From contig JAJZAV010000005.1 in NCBI GenBank assembly GCA_021799255.1, forward strand, positions 1 through 36,996: 36,996 nt of DNA. The letters are read 5' to 3'. The notes beneath the pieces are model-generated. The model did not search any database. It was not told the DNA's origin and saw only the letters and a program-made list of their open reading frames with translations. Below are positions 15,891 through 23,908 of this stretch, in pieces. Source of the stretch: Bacillota bacterium (lineage in GTDB: Bacteria > Bacillota > Bacilli > Alicyclobacillales > Alicyclobacillaceae). The stretch's first letter is position 1. Every line of letters starts with the position of its first letter. The position numbers and the translations under genes were made by a program.

Positions 15891-17099
15891 TTATTCGGGA
15901 TTCTCGTACCGAAGAACCCCAATCAACCCCAGTCTGAAATTGGTTCCTCGACATTCTGGTCGATTCCCATGGACAACGACGAGTTCCAAACGATGCTTCC
16001 CGGGTGCGAGGTCCTGAGCTAAGGTGTCCAGCCGGAACCAGCCCGAATCGCCGCACCAATCCGGACGTTCTCGATTCGTCTGTATCCATTGTCCGTCGTC
16101 AATCCGATAGCGGTACTCGGCGGCCGCTTTCCCGAAGTCTGTGCCAAGTGCCAAACCCTGTCCTTCGAAGTCAAACGACAGTTTCGCACCGATGCTGGCG
16201 GTGTCGATGATGTATTCCATCCAAGGGGAATGCACGTTTCGCCGTATGACCCACGGCCCATATAGATTCACATTCGAGAGTGGGAGCAAATAGGTCTTTC
16301 CCCAATGCAACGGATGTAACGCTGGCTTTAAAGGGGATTTATGTACTGACGGTGCGGCAACATCGTCCGTCGGGCTGTTGGAGGTTCCGGTTAGTTCCGA
16401 AGATCCAGGCCTTAATGTCCCGAACTCTGCGTCCTTGGCGTCGTTTTCGGAGAATCCGTCGTCACCTTTCAGCTCGTCTTGCAGAAACTGCATGACGCTT
16501 TTTGCGTAGGCATAGCTACCTCGCTGCGTGGGGTGCAGGCCGTCGGGAACCCATTCCTCAAAGCGCATGTATCCCTTACGCACTTCATTGAAGCCGTACA
16601 GACCCATCCAGACCGAAGGAATGTCGTAATACTGGGCCAACTCTTCAAACTCTGCAACGGAGGATGGCACTCGATTGGAGGACATGTCCTCGTACATGGA
16701 CATCGAATACGTGTAGACGAGGACGACGTCGCACGTATCGTCTTCCAGCAATTTGCGTAGCAGTCCCTCCCTCGTCCGCTTGCGAAATTCGCCAGGCAAG
16801 CCATCGTCGTTAACCGCGAACTCAACGAAGACCAGATGGCAACCTTTCGCCAGAATGTCACGATCCACTCGAAGGGCCCCGAGATCACTTGCCGTGGCTC
16901 CGATTCCGGCATTCTCGACGGTGAAGCGCACGTCGGGAAAGTGGTCCACAAACCACCCCATCAGGGGTTCAGGCCAATTGTGCCGGGGACTCGCGTCCGT
17001 GACGGAGGTTCCGAGAAACCCAATCGTCGCTTGATTTCTAGCCATGGCCTCCTTGATCTTCACAAGAGGCCTGCGATGATGATGAACGGTCATGGTCAT
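15891..17099 (-). CDS. two-domain SGNH hydrolase, putative carbohydrate esterase
   Basis: An SGNH-type esterase followed by a beta-sandwich domain. Residues about 20-200 contain block I GFLGTSVTDAS (candidate catalytic Ser), block II ENAGIGATASDLG, block III VEFAVND and block V DGLHPTQRG with the Asp-His pair. A low-complexity S/T/P linker (about 220-260) leads to a C-terminal domain rich in W, G and aromatic residues, perhaps for carbohydrate binding. Next to a GH113 mannanase, deacetylation of mannan or glucomannan is a reasonable guess. The ORF extends to a TTG at 17120, which lies inside the ribosome-binding site. ATG 17099, 12 bases after AAGGAG, is the better start. No signal peptide is evident, so it may act on imported sugars. 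The substrate is not proven. Confidence 0.8.
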   Translation of the reverse strand: MTMTVHHHRRPLVKIKEAMARNQATIGFLGTSVTDASPRHNWPEPLMGWFVDHFPDVRFTVENAGIGATASDLGALRVDRDILAKGCHLVFVEFAVNDDGLPGEFRKRTREGLLRKLLEDDTCDVVLVYTYSMSMYEDMSSNRVPSSVAEFEELAQYYDIPSVWMGLYGFNEVRKGYMRFEEWVPDGLHPTQRGSYAYAKSVMQFLQDELKGDDGFSENDAKDAEFGTLRPGSSELTGTSNSPTDDVAAPSVHKSPLKPALHPLHWGKTYLLPLSNVNLYGPWVIRRNVHSPWMEYIIDTASIGAKLSFDFEGQGLALGTDFGKAAAEYRYRIDDGQWIQTNRERPDWCGDSGWFRLDTLAQDLAPGKHRLELVVVHGNRPECRGTNFRLGLIGVLRYENPE

Positions 17100-17144
17100 G
17101 CCCGCGTTCGTCTCCTTCAATCCTGTTGTGCATTTCCTCGTGCT

Positions 17145-17150
17145 ATTATA
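17145..17150 (-). promoter_or_regulatory. -10 box for the SGNH esterase gene
   Basis: A perfect TATAAT on the minus strand, 45 bases upstream of the preferred start. The -35 region (ccctca) is poor, so an activator may be needed. On the opposite strand TATACT at 17222-17227 may serve the divergent isomerase gene. Confidence 0.4.
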
Positions 17151-17320
17151 GTCTACCGAACCAGGGCTGAGGGCTCGCTGAGTAGTTTCGCACGCGAGTC
17201 TTCGTCGCGAGGCGACAATGATATACTTGAACCCAGAAGGTTTTTACGACCTAGTCGCAGGCTCCCGGGCCAAGCAACGCCTTGGTTTTCAGGGGAAAGA
17301 GATGTGTGGAGGGGATGGCA

Positions 17321-18151
17321 GTGAGACTAGGCGGTCCAATATTTGTGAATGATGACCCGGAACAGTGGGCGGGCGAGGCGAAACGTCTCGGCTACCGAGC
17401 CGCGGTCTGTCCCATAGGCAACGATGCGTCGGCCGATGTGGTAGCTAACTTCGCGTCGGTTGCAGAGAAGAACGACATTCTGATTGCCGAAGTCGGAGCG
17501 TGGAGCAACTCGATTAGTCCAGATGACAACGTTCGTCGCGATGCGGTGGAGTACTGCAAGCGTCAACTGGCATTGGCCGATGCCATCAATGCTCGCTGCT
17601 GCGTAAACATCGCGGGGTCTCGCGGTGATGTTTGGGATGGCCCGCATCCCGATAATGTGTCAGACGACACATTCGCTCTCATTGTGGACACTGTCCGAGA
17701 TATTATTGATTCGGTGAAACCCACCAGAACCCATTATGCGCTGGAATCCATGCCTTACACATTGCCGGATTCTCCAGACGCGTACCTCGATTTGCTGAAG
17801 GCAATTGACAGGAAAGAGTTCGCCGTCCATCTGGACCCCGTCAATCTCATCAATAGTCCACGAAAGCTGTATCGGAATCGGGACTTTATCAGAGAATGTT
17901 TTCGGAAATTAGGGCCTTATATCCTATCGTGTCATGCGAAAGACATCGCCATTGGCCCGAAGTTGACCGTTCACCTGGATGAAAGGATCCCTGGGCAGGG
18001 GAGCCTTGATTACTCCACGCTGCTCACGGAACTCCATCGACTCCATCCCGACACCCCGGTGCTTGTGGAGCACCTATCGACCGAACAGGAGTATAAGGAA
18101 GCGGCGGATTATATTCGATCCGTTGCGGCGAATCACAGCATCCCTTTGTAG
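17321..18151 (+). CDS. TIM-barrel sugar phosphate isomerase/epimerase, second copy
   Basis: A second xylose-isomerase-like TIM-barrel enzyme, not closely similar to the one at 13.8 kb. The metal-site pattern is complete: E in HYALESMPYTLPDSP, D in FAVHLDPVNLINSP, H in ILSCHAKDIAI and E in PVLVEHLS. Such proteins isomerise or epimerise sugars, sugar acids or polyols with a divalent metal. The listed ORF begins at 17282, but GGAGGGG at 17308-17314 fits a GTG at 17321 with 6 bases of spacing; ATG 17315 touches the ribosome-binding site and is less likely. It is divergent from the SGNH gene. A 2-epimerase or isomerase acting on mannose or glucomannan products would fit the neighbourhood, but this is inference. 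Confidence 0.82.
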   Translation: MRLGGPIFVNDDPEQWAGEAKRLGYRAAVCPIGNDASADVVANFASVAEKNDILIAEVGAWSNSISPDDNVRRDAVEYCKRQLALADAINARCCVNIAGSRGDVWDGPHPDNVSDDTFALIVDTVRDIIDSVKPTRTHYALESMPYTLPDSPDAYLDLLKAIDRKEFAVHLDPVNLINSPRKLYRNRDFIRECFRKLGPYILSCHAKDIAIGPKLTVHLDERIPGQGSLDYSTLLTELHRLHPDTPVLVEHLSTEQEYKEAADYIRSVAANHSIPL

Positions 18152-18283
18152 GCTGGTTTGCTGTTGTTTCAAACGCGAATGGGCATAGACCCTCGTCGTG
18201 CAAGGGGCATCGATTCAGTCTTAGGTGATGACCTCGATTCCTCGACCGTCGGTGGACGGGCCCAAAGACTAGAGTCAGCACTC

Positions 18284-18312
18284 GGCGAGCCAAATGAGAA
18301 TCCAGGCTCGCC
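18284..18312. terminator. hairpin between convergent isomerase and nadE, weak terminator
   Basis: GGCGAGCC and GGCTCGCC form a perfect 8-bp stem with a 13-base loop, followed on the plus strand by agctcttcttgg. The T-run is interrupted, so termination would be inefficient. It lies 13 bases from the nadE stop codon. Confidence 0.4.
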
Positions 18313-18325
18313 AGCTCTTCTTGGA

Positions 18326-19156
18326 TTAGTTTTTCCACCACGAATCAAATGGGGTCACAGGCAGTTGACGCTTATGCATGGTCGCAAGATAGCGGTCTTC
18401 CAGCCGTTTGGAGATGCTCATGTCCACGTCTCGACCTTCCAGGTATGCGTCCATATCCTCGTACCGAATGCCAAGTTCGTCTTCATCGAGTCGTCCAGGG
18501 ATGGAATCGAGAAGATCGGCAGTGGGAGGCTTCATGTAGATGCGCTGGTCCGCGCCAAGATACTGAAGCAATTGCCGCCCTTGCTGTTTCGTAAGACCGG
18601 TAAGGGGCGTCAGGTCCACGCCTCCGTCTCCATATTTGGTAAAGAACCCGGGCAAAGCCTCCGCAGCGTGATCGGTTCCCACCACGAGCACATTCATCTG
18701 GTGGCTGATGCGGTAGTGAACGGTCATCCGCTCTTGAGCCTTCTGGTTGCCTTTGTTGAAGTCCGTCATGGCTTGTCCGGTAGCGTCCTGAAAGGCTTGC
18801 TCTGCGGCGTCGACGGCTGCTTTAATGTTTACAACGTACGATTTGTCGGGACGTATGAACTCGAGGGCCCGTTTCGCATCTTCTTCGTCCTTTTGCACTC
18901 CATACGGAAGCCGCAGTGCAATGAATGTAAAGTCCTTCCCGGTGTCCTTGCGAAGTTCTTCCACGGCCAGTTGGCACAAACGGCCAGCTAGACTCGAATC
19001 CTGACCGCCTGAAATGCCGAGAACAAAACCTCTCATTTTCGAATACAAGACGTATTCTTTAAGAAATGTGATGCGGGAGCGCACTTCCTCTGCTGGGTCA
19101 ATCGACGGTTTGACATGGAGTTCCCTTTGAATTTCGCTTTGTAGTTTGGTAGGTAT
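18326..19156 (-). CDS. nadE: NH3-dependent NAD+ synthetase with a non-canonical start
   Basis: Last step of NAD synthesis: ATP-dependent amidation of deamido-NAD with ammonia. Motifs include the PP-loop [34 protein letters not shown], the long [36 protein letters not shown] and [13 protein letters not shown], all standard. The ORF track starts at a GTG (19084), but the same frame continues upstream with the conserved NadE N-terminus [20 protein letters not shown], so that GTG is too far in. Upstream to the stop at 19187-19189 there is no ATG, GTG, TTG or CTG. ATA at 19154-19156 lies 9 bases after GGAAGAAGG and would give (I)[11 protein letters not shown] at 19160-19162 is the other option. 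A point change of ATG to ATA, true non-AUG initiation, or a sequence error are all possible. Confidence 0.85.
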   Translation of the reverse strand: MPTKLQSEIQRELHVKPSIDPAEEVRSRITFLKEYVLYSKMRGFVLGISGGQDSSLAGRLCQLAVEELRKDTGKDFTFIALRLPYGVQKDEEDAKRALEFIRPDKSYVVNIKAAVDAAEQAFQDATGQAMTDFNKGNQKAQERMTVHYRISHQMNVLVVGTDHAAEALPGFFTKYGDGGVDLTPLTGLTKQQGRQLLQYLGADQRIYMKPPTADLLDSIPGRLDEDELGIRYEDMDAYLEGRDVDMSISKRLEDRYLATMHKRQLPVTPFDSWWKN

Positions 19157-19311
19157 TGTAATGCACCTTCTTCCGTCAGGGTCACGTCAACCAACTTGGA
19201 GTACATTTGCAACTGTATCTGCAACTACATTCTGGACGTGTCGGCGCGTTTGGCATGCCTTCATCAGGATAATTCGAAAGTCCTTCGCAGGCAAATGCGT
19301 AGAACCCTGAG

Positions 19312-19992
19312 TCAACTCATGCGTTTGAACCAAGCGAGCAACGCGTAACGACGCTCCGTCCTCTTGCGGAATGGAGGAAGGGAACGGTACGTTTCGAGGC
19401 ATCGGCGGTACGCCTCTTTCGCTCCACGCCTGTCTCCCAACCGCGCGAGCAGTCCCCCCATGCGATACTCGGATTCGCAGGATGAGTAATTCATCGCTTG
19501 GAAGTGAGAGAGGTACTCCATCGCGCGGGCGGGATCCTTGCTTGCGAGTGCGGTGGCCAGTTTTAGGTAGGGGTCCCCGTAGTGCAGATTTGGGTTTTTC
19601 TGAAGGGCGGAAAGAATCAATTCTTCTCCTTGGCTCACATTCGTTAGGTTCAGAATGCATACGCCTTTTTCGTACAGGACTTCGGGCTCCTCGGCGATGG
19701 AAGGCGGGAGAGACTCGAGGAGGGTCAAAGCTCTGTGGTACTGCCGCCGTAGGACATAAATCGACGCGAGGTCCAGTTTGGCAGAGGTGTCGTGGGGATT
19801 CAAGCTAAGGTCCCTTTGCAGCGTTCTGGCTCGCAACTGCCGTCTCATCGGACCGAGGGCGCTTGGCGTAAGCCCGATAAACCTTCTATCCAACAGGTAT
19901 ATAACCACAAAGACAATGATTATGGCGAGAACCGGGTTCCCTGTGATGCCGAACAGCATGCGTCCTAAGAGAAAAAACGCGAGAAATTTCAT
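19312..19992 (-). CDS. membrane-anchored TPR protein
   Basis: A 226-residue protein with two closely spaced hydrophobic segments at the N-terminus (FLAFFLLGRMLFGITG and PVLAIIIVFVVIYLL). An arginine-rich stretch (MRRQLRARTLQRDLSLNP) follows, then tetratricopeptide-like helical repeats (AKLDLASIYVLRRQYHRALTLLESL, EPEVLYEKGVCILNL, YRMGGLLARLGDRRGAKEAYRRCL). TPR proteins usually act as scaffolds, so this may organise a complex at the membrane. The listed ORF starts at 20034, but ATG 19992 lies 7 bases after AAGGAGGG and puts the first hydrophobic segment at the N-terminus. It lies upstream of nadE on the same strand with about 155 bases between them and no strong terminator. The partner is unknown. 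Confidence 0.78.
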   Translation of the reverse strand: MKFLAFFLLGRMLFGITGNPVLAIIIVFVVIYLLDRRFIGLTPSALGPMRRQLRARTLQRDLSLNPHDTSAKLDLASIYVLRRQYHRALTLLESLPPSIAEEPEVLYEKGVCILNLTNVSQGEELILSALQKNPNLHYGDPYLKLATALASKDPARAMEYLSHFQAMNYSSCESEYRMGGLLARLGDRRGAKEAYRRCLETYRSLPPFRKRTERRYALLAWFKRMS

Positions 19993-20127
19993 AGCACCCT
20001 CCTTGGGATGGAGCGTCTCGACCAAGGTCAGCATACCAAGTGACCTGGGATTTGGAAAGTATTATGCGTAAACGATAAGGCTCTGATATCATGGAATCAA
20101 TGACTTAAGAGGCGAAGGTGCGATGAG

Positions 20128-21147
20128 ATGAACGTACTCGTGACGGGTGGCGCTGGGTACATAGGAACCCATACGTGTGTGGAGCTAATGGAAGCGGGCC
20201 ATGAGATTTCCGTGTTGGATAACTTTTCAAATAGCAACCCTGAAGCGCTGAAGAGGGTATCGGAGATTACCGGAAAGGAATTTCCGATTCACCAGGTGGA
20301 TTTGCTCGATGCAAAAGCGGTAGAGGGTGTATTCTCGCAGGGTTCCTATGATGCGGTCATCCACTTTGCAGGGCTGAAAGCGGTCGGCGAGTCTGTGCAG
20401 AAGCCCTTGGAATATTACATGAACAACGTCACCGGCACCCTCGTGCTGTGTCAGGCCATGCAAAAACACGGCGTTACCCGCCTGGTGTTCAGCTCATCGG
20501 CTACCGTGTACGGTACGGCGGAAAAGATGCCTTTGACGGAGGATCTGCCGATAGCGGCCATTAACCCCTATGGGCGTACGAAGGTGATGATTGAACAGAT
20601 TCTGACGGATCTCGCCGCGTCATCCCAACAGTTTTCCATTGCTTTGTTGCGTTACTTCAACCCTGTCGGTGCGCACAAGAGCGGACGCATCGGGGAGGAC
20701 CCGAGCGGAATCCCCAACAATCTGACACCCTATATTTCCAAGGTGGCCGTCGGCGTTCTGCCGGAATTGCCTGTATTCGGAAACGATTACGACACTCCGG
20801 ATGGAACCTGCATCCGAGATTACATCCACGTCATGGACTTGGCCAACGGGCACGTCAAGGCCCTGGAAAAAATCTCTTCTACGACTGGAGTCAACGCGTA
20901 CAACCTGGGCACGGGTGTGGGGTACAGCGTGATGGACGTGATTCACGCGTTTGAACAAGCTTCAGGGGTCAAGATTCGGTATCGTGTGACCGATAGGAGG
21001 CCCGGGGATGCCCCGGTCAGCTACGCCGACGCGACGAAGGCTGGAAATGAACTGGGGTGGAAAGCGAAGCGCACTCTGTTGGAAATGTGTGAAGACCTGT
21101 GGCGGTGGCAGTCTAACAACGCAAACGGATATCAGTCACAGCGTTGA
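20128..21147 (+). CDS. galE: UDP-glucose 4-epimerase
   Basis: Interconverts UDP-glucose and UDP-galactose with tightly bound NAD, supplying UDP-galactose for surface polysaccharides or allowing galactose use. Extended short-chain dehydrogenase fold: NAD-binding VTGGAGYIGTH at residues 5-15, VLDNFSNSNPEAL, the serine block FSSSATVYG (122-129), catalytic Y148 and K152 in YGRTK, and the substrate-loop PYISKVAVGVLPELPVFGNDYDTPDGTCIRDYIHV in expected order. Length 339 is standard. AAGG lies about 10 bases before ATG 20128. It stands alone on the plus strand, divergent from the TPR gene, without galK or galT. The window's O-antigen-ligase-like gene is a possible user of its product, but they are 10 kb apart. 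Confidence 0.95.
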   Translation: MNVLVTGGAGYIGTHTCVELMEAGHEISVLDNFSNSNPEALKRVSEITGKEFPIHQVDLLDAKAVEGVFSQGSYDAVIHFAGLKAVGESVQKPLEYYMNNVTGTLVLCQAMQKHGVTRLVFSSSATVYGTAEKMPLTEDLPIAAINPYGRTKVMIEQILTDLAASSQQFSIALLRYFNPVGAHKSGRIGEDPSGIPNNLTPYISKVAVGVLPELPVFGNDYDTPDGTCIRDYIHVMDLANGHVKALEKISSTTGVNAYNLGTGVGYSVMDVIHAFEQASGVKIRYRVTDRRPGDAPVSYADATKAGNELGWKAKRTLLEMCEDLWRWQSNNANGYQSQR

Positions 21148-21164
21148 ATTCCTGGCGTGGGGGC

Positions 21165-21698
21165 CTAGAAGGCGTAGGGCCCGGGCCCCGCTCCCAGGGC
21201 TTGGCCTTGCCCCTGTGAAGGGGCATTGGTGTTTGACGATGGCAGAGGACCTTCGTCGGGTTTCCCTTCGCTTTTGATGTTTTCTTGCTCCGCCTTCAAT
21301 TGAGCGATCTGTTGGTTGAATTCGTCGAGCGCAATCCCCATTTGGCTCAGCCGTCGTTCGATAGATTCTAGGCTCTCCAGTTTACGGTTGGCCGTCTGCA
21401 ATTCGCGCAGGAGCCGCAACGTTCTATCGGATTGAGACGGATATTTTCTCCTCGAAGGAACTGCGCGCCTCGGCGAGCCAGTCAAGGGAATGGATCGTTT
21501 TTGAACTCGCTTGGGATGCGAGGTTGCTTTTTGCTCCGCGTTTGTGGTTTTTGGGACCTCGGCTTTTGAACGATTGTCGCGGCTCTCGGCGTTGGACGGT
21601 GTCTGTGGGGCCGTTTTACTTACTTCGAGACGCGACTGAGCGTCGTAGTAGGCGCGTATCAGCATCGGAACCCACTTCAACTGCCCGAATCGAGCCAT
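21165..21698 (-). CDS. basic coiled-coil protein of unknown function
   Basis: A 177-residue protein that I do not recognise. The N-terminus (MARFGQLKWVPMLIRAYY) is followed by a long polar, lysine/threonine/serine-rich disordered region up to about residue 90. A short coiled-coil-like helix follows (LLRELQTANRKLESLESIERRL). The end is glutamine/glycine/proline-rich with a distinctive GQGQALGAGPGPYAF. No enzyme motif, signal peptide or membrane segment is visible. The ATG lies about 6 bases after AGGAGGGG, a strong signal that the gene is real. Its stop is only 17 bases from the convergent galE stop. The basic, low-complexity composition would suit a spore- or DNA-associated protein, and the ger operon follows nearby, but that is only a suggestion. 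Confidence 0.7.
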   Translation of the reverse strand: MARFGQLKWVPMLIRAYYDAQSRLEVSKTAPQTPSNAESRDNRSKAEVPKTTNAEQKATSHPKRVQKRSIPLTGSPRRAVPSRRKYPSQSDRTLRLLRELQTANRKLESLESIERRLSQMGIALDEFNQQIAQLKAEQENIKSEGKPDEGPLPSSNTNAPSQGQGQALGAGPGPYAF

Positions 21699-21887
21699 GA
21701 GAACCCCTCCTACAGACCTTTGACATTACCCTATGTCTGATTCGTGCCCACGACACGGACAGTCGCCCTCCATTTTTTCACGCGAGAGTTGCAAATGGGC
21801 TCGTTCGCCCCGGGCATTTACCGCGTCGGGCCCAGTGGTCATCGTCATATGGTGAACCATCACGATTGAGAGGGGAGTGTGAATTCC

Positions 21888-22007
21888 ATGTACGGAGCGT
21901 TTGGCGGGTACACTCGCTGGGCGGTGGTGTTTCTCATCATCTTCGTGCTTTTCATCCTTCTGGTGCCGTATGCAGTAACGACGTGCACAACCACACCCGT
22001 GGCGTAA
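21888..22007 (+). CDS. YjcZ/SscA-like sporulation mini-protein
   Basis: A 39-residue protein missed by the ORF track because it is under 60 residues. It begins MYGAFGGYTRWAVVFLIIFV, continues with hydrophobic LFILLVPYAV and ends in TTCTTTPVA. A short Gly/Tyr-rich head followed by a single hydrophobic helix is the design of the YjcZ family, small proteins made in sporulating Bacillales and linked to spore coat assembly or germination. The cysteine-threonine tail after the helix is unlike the typical YjcZ C-terminus. GGGGAG lies about 10 bases before the ATG. A terminator follows the stop by about 20 bases, so it is monocistronic and separate from the ger operon. Family assignment is by composition and layout only. 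Confidence 0.7.
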   Translation: MYGAFGGYTRWAVVFLIIFVLFILLVPYAVTTCTTTPVA

Positions 22008-22029
22008 AAGCTTGGAATAACCCCCTCAA

Positions 22030-22075
22030 CCGGGTCGCATTGCGTTAATGGTGACGCGATGATACCCGGCTTTTT
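22030..22075 (+). terminator. intrinsic terminator after the YjcZ-like gene
   Basis: CCGGGT and ACCCGG enclose an imperfect inner stem (GCGT/ACGC) and are followed by cTTTTT. It ends the mini-protein transcript and isolates the downstream ger operon. Confidence 0.75.
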
Positions 22076-22213
22076 CGTGTGATGTTGCTGATGGAGGACC
22101 ATTTGATGCGATTTGAGTAGGACCGGAAGGCCGAATGCCCATTTGCGAGGAATGAAATTTGGATTAATTCGGGAGCCTATCCAGATGCGATGCCAGAGAC
22201 ATTGGAGATGGAA

Positions 22214-23908
22214 ATGAACATCTTAGGGCCCCTAAAGTACCGCAAAGCCAACCAAAATATGAGCCGCACCCAGTCGGGACGCAGTGAAAGCTATCCCGTG
22301 AGGACGCCCTCCATCCTTCTGGGGAAAGGTCGCTTGACAAAAGATCTTGAGAAGAATCTGGCGATTTTTGAAGACGCGTTGGGAGAAAACGCGGATTTTC
22401 TGATTCGACGGTTTCAGATTCAGGCTCGTCGACGTCGGCTCGCTTGCGGGCTCCTGTACCTCGACGGATCCTCCTCGAAATCGGACATGAACGACGTCAT
22501 GAAAGCGCTCATGCTGGAAATGGATCAATCGTCTCAGAGTTCGACGAAGACGTTTTTTGATGTCGTAGTCGCCCAGTGCATTCCTTATGCTGACGTTACC
22601 ATCAAGACAACGGCACTCGATGCATCGAATTGGCTCCTGTCTGGAAACTCCTTGCTGTTTCTCGACGGCTTCGAGGAGGCTATCGGACTGTCGACTCAGG
22701 CGTTTAAGGAGAGAGCCGTGGAGCAACCACAGACCGAGCAGGTAATTCAGGGATCCCGGGAAGGATTTATAGAATCCATAGGGACAAACATCTCGCTCTT
22801 ACGCAAGAGGTCTCGGTCCAGCGATTTGCACATCGAATTAATGCAAATTGGAGAAGAAACTGCCACGAACGTGGCGTACTGCTACGTCAAGGGCATTGTC
22901 AACGAAGACCTCGTACAAGAGGTGAGAGCACGTCTTGAGCGTGTAAAGACGGACAGCGTCTACGGTTCTGGTTATCTGGAGCAATACATCGAAGACAACT
23001 ACTACTCTCCGTTTCCTCAGGTGCAGAATACAGAACGTCCGGACAAAGCCGTCGCTGCCATGCTGGAAGGGCGGGTTGTACTGCTTGTTGACGGTTCTCC
23101 CTTTGCGCTCATCGTGCCTGCCGTGTTTTCGCAGTTCTATCAGACCACGGAAGATTACGACACCCGCTTTCTGATGGCAAGCATGATCCGCGTCATTCGA
23201 CTGGTCGCCTTGATCTTTTCGCTGGTGTTTCCCTCGCTCTACGTTTCTCTCATCTCGTTCAATCCCGAGATGATTCCAACCAAGTTTGCCGTTGCCGTTG
23301 CCGGTGGCCGCGCAGGGGTCCCGTTTCCGGCCATTGCCGAGATCTTTGGGCTAGAGCTCATCATGGAGATTTTGCGTGAGGCAACGATTCGATTACCACA
23401 ACAAATTGGCGGTGCCCTGTCCATCGTGGGGGTTCTCGTCATTGGTCAAGCCGCCGTTCAAGCAGGGTTTGTGAGCCCCATCACCGTGGTGATTGTCGCG
23501 CTGACCACTATCGGATCGTTCGCAACGCCGGCGTACAACGCGGCGATTGCGCTGCGAATGTTGCGCTTCCCGCTCATGATAATGGCTGGAATGTTTGGCC
23601 TTTACGGCGTCATGGCTGGCCTCATCTTGATTTCAAACCATCTGAATTCCCTCGAGTCGTTCGGCGTTCCGTATTTGAGCCCTGCGGTTCCCGGAAACCG
23701 CTTAGGCCTTCGCGACACGATTGTCCGAATGCCGGTGTGGTCCATGACACGACGCCCCAAGCAACTTCAGACGAACGATGAAGTCCGTGTGAGAAACGAC
23801 AAAGATACGGCGCGTAATAAAGGCCGCCCCCTCTCTCCAACGACGGGTGTCACGCGTAACGTCTCCGCGCGAACCAGTAGAGAGGAACAGAGGCAGAGGC
23901 ATGAATAA
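22214..23908 (+). CDS. spore germinant receptor A subunit (GerA family)
   Basis: First subunit of an inner-membrane receptor of dormant spores that triggers germination on sensing nutrients. The N-terminal soluble region (about residues 1-280) carries LTKDLEKNLAIFEDALG, YLDG and NWLLSGNSLLFLDG. The C-terminal region has about five membrane helices with the family signatures EGRVVLLVDGSPFALIVPA, SLYVSLISFNPEMIPTKF, GRAGVPFPAIAEIFGLEL, EATIRLPQQIGGALSIVGVLVIGQAAVQAGFVSP and FATPAYNAAIALRMLRFPLM. The ORF opens at ATG 22190, but ATG 22214 lies 6 bases after GGAG and is more likely. The stop overlaps the B-subunit start by 8 bases, so the two are translationally coupled. A sporulation (sigma-G type) promoter is expected, but I could not identify one. 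The germinant is unknown. Confidence 0.92.
   Translation: MNILGPLKYRKANQNMSRTQSGRSESYPVRTPSILLGKGRLTKDLEKNLAIFEDALGENADFLIRRFQIQARRRRLACGLLYLDGSSSKSDMNDVMKALMLEMDQSSQSSTKTFFDVVVAQCIPYADVTIKTTALDASNWLLSGNSLLFLDGFEEAIGLSTQAFKERAVEQPQTEQVIQGSREGFIESIGTNISLLRKRSRSSDLHIELMQIGEETATNVAYCYVKGIVNEDLVQEVRARLERVKTDSVYGSGYLEQYIEDNYYSPFPQVQNTERPDKAVAAMLEGRVVLLVDGSPFALIVPAVFSQFYQTTEDYDTRFLMASMIRVIRLVALIFSLVFPSLYVSLISFNPEMIPTKFAVAVAGGRAGVPFPAIAEIFGLELIMEILREATIRLPQQIGGALSIVGVLVIGQAAVQAGFVSPITVVIVALTTIGSFATPAYNAAIALRMLRFPLMIMAGMFGLYGVMAGLILISNHLNSLESFGVPYLSPAVPGNRLGLRDTIVRMPVWSMTRRPKQLQTNDEVRVRNDKDTARNKGRPLSPTTGVTRNVSARTSREEQRQRHE

Noticed and set aside
18158-18991. 277-residue ORF on the plus strand
   Set aside because: It is antisense to nadE, whose motifs are unmistakable.
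19033-19224. 63-residue minus-strand ORF upstream of nadE as the true nadE start with a frameshift
   Set aside because: It lacks a ribosome-binding site, and the conserved NadE N-terminus is encoded in the nadE frame itself, so a non-canonical start explains the data better. A frameshift is not fully excluded.
21846-21854. CATATGGTG as a sigma-K -10 box for the YjcZ-like gene
   Set aside because: It resembles the CATANNNTR pattern, but no AC-type -35 element lies 15-17 bases upstream.
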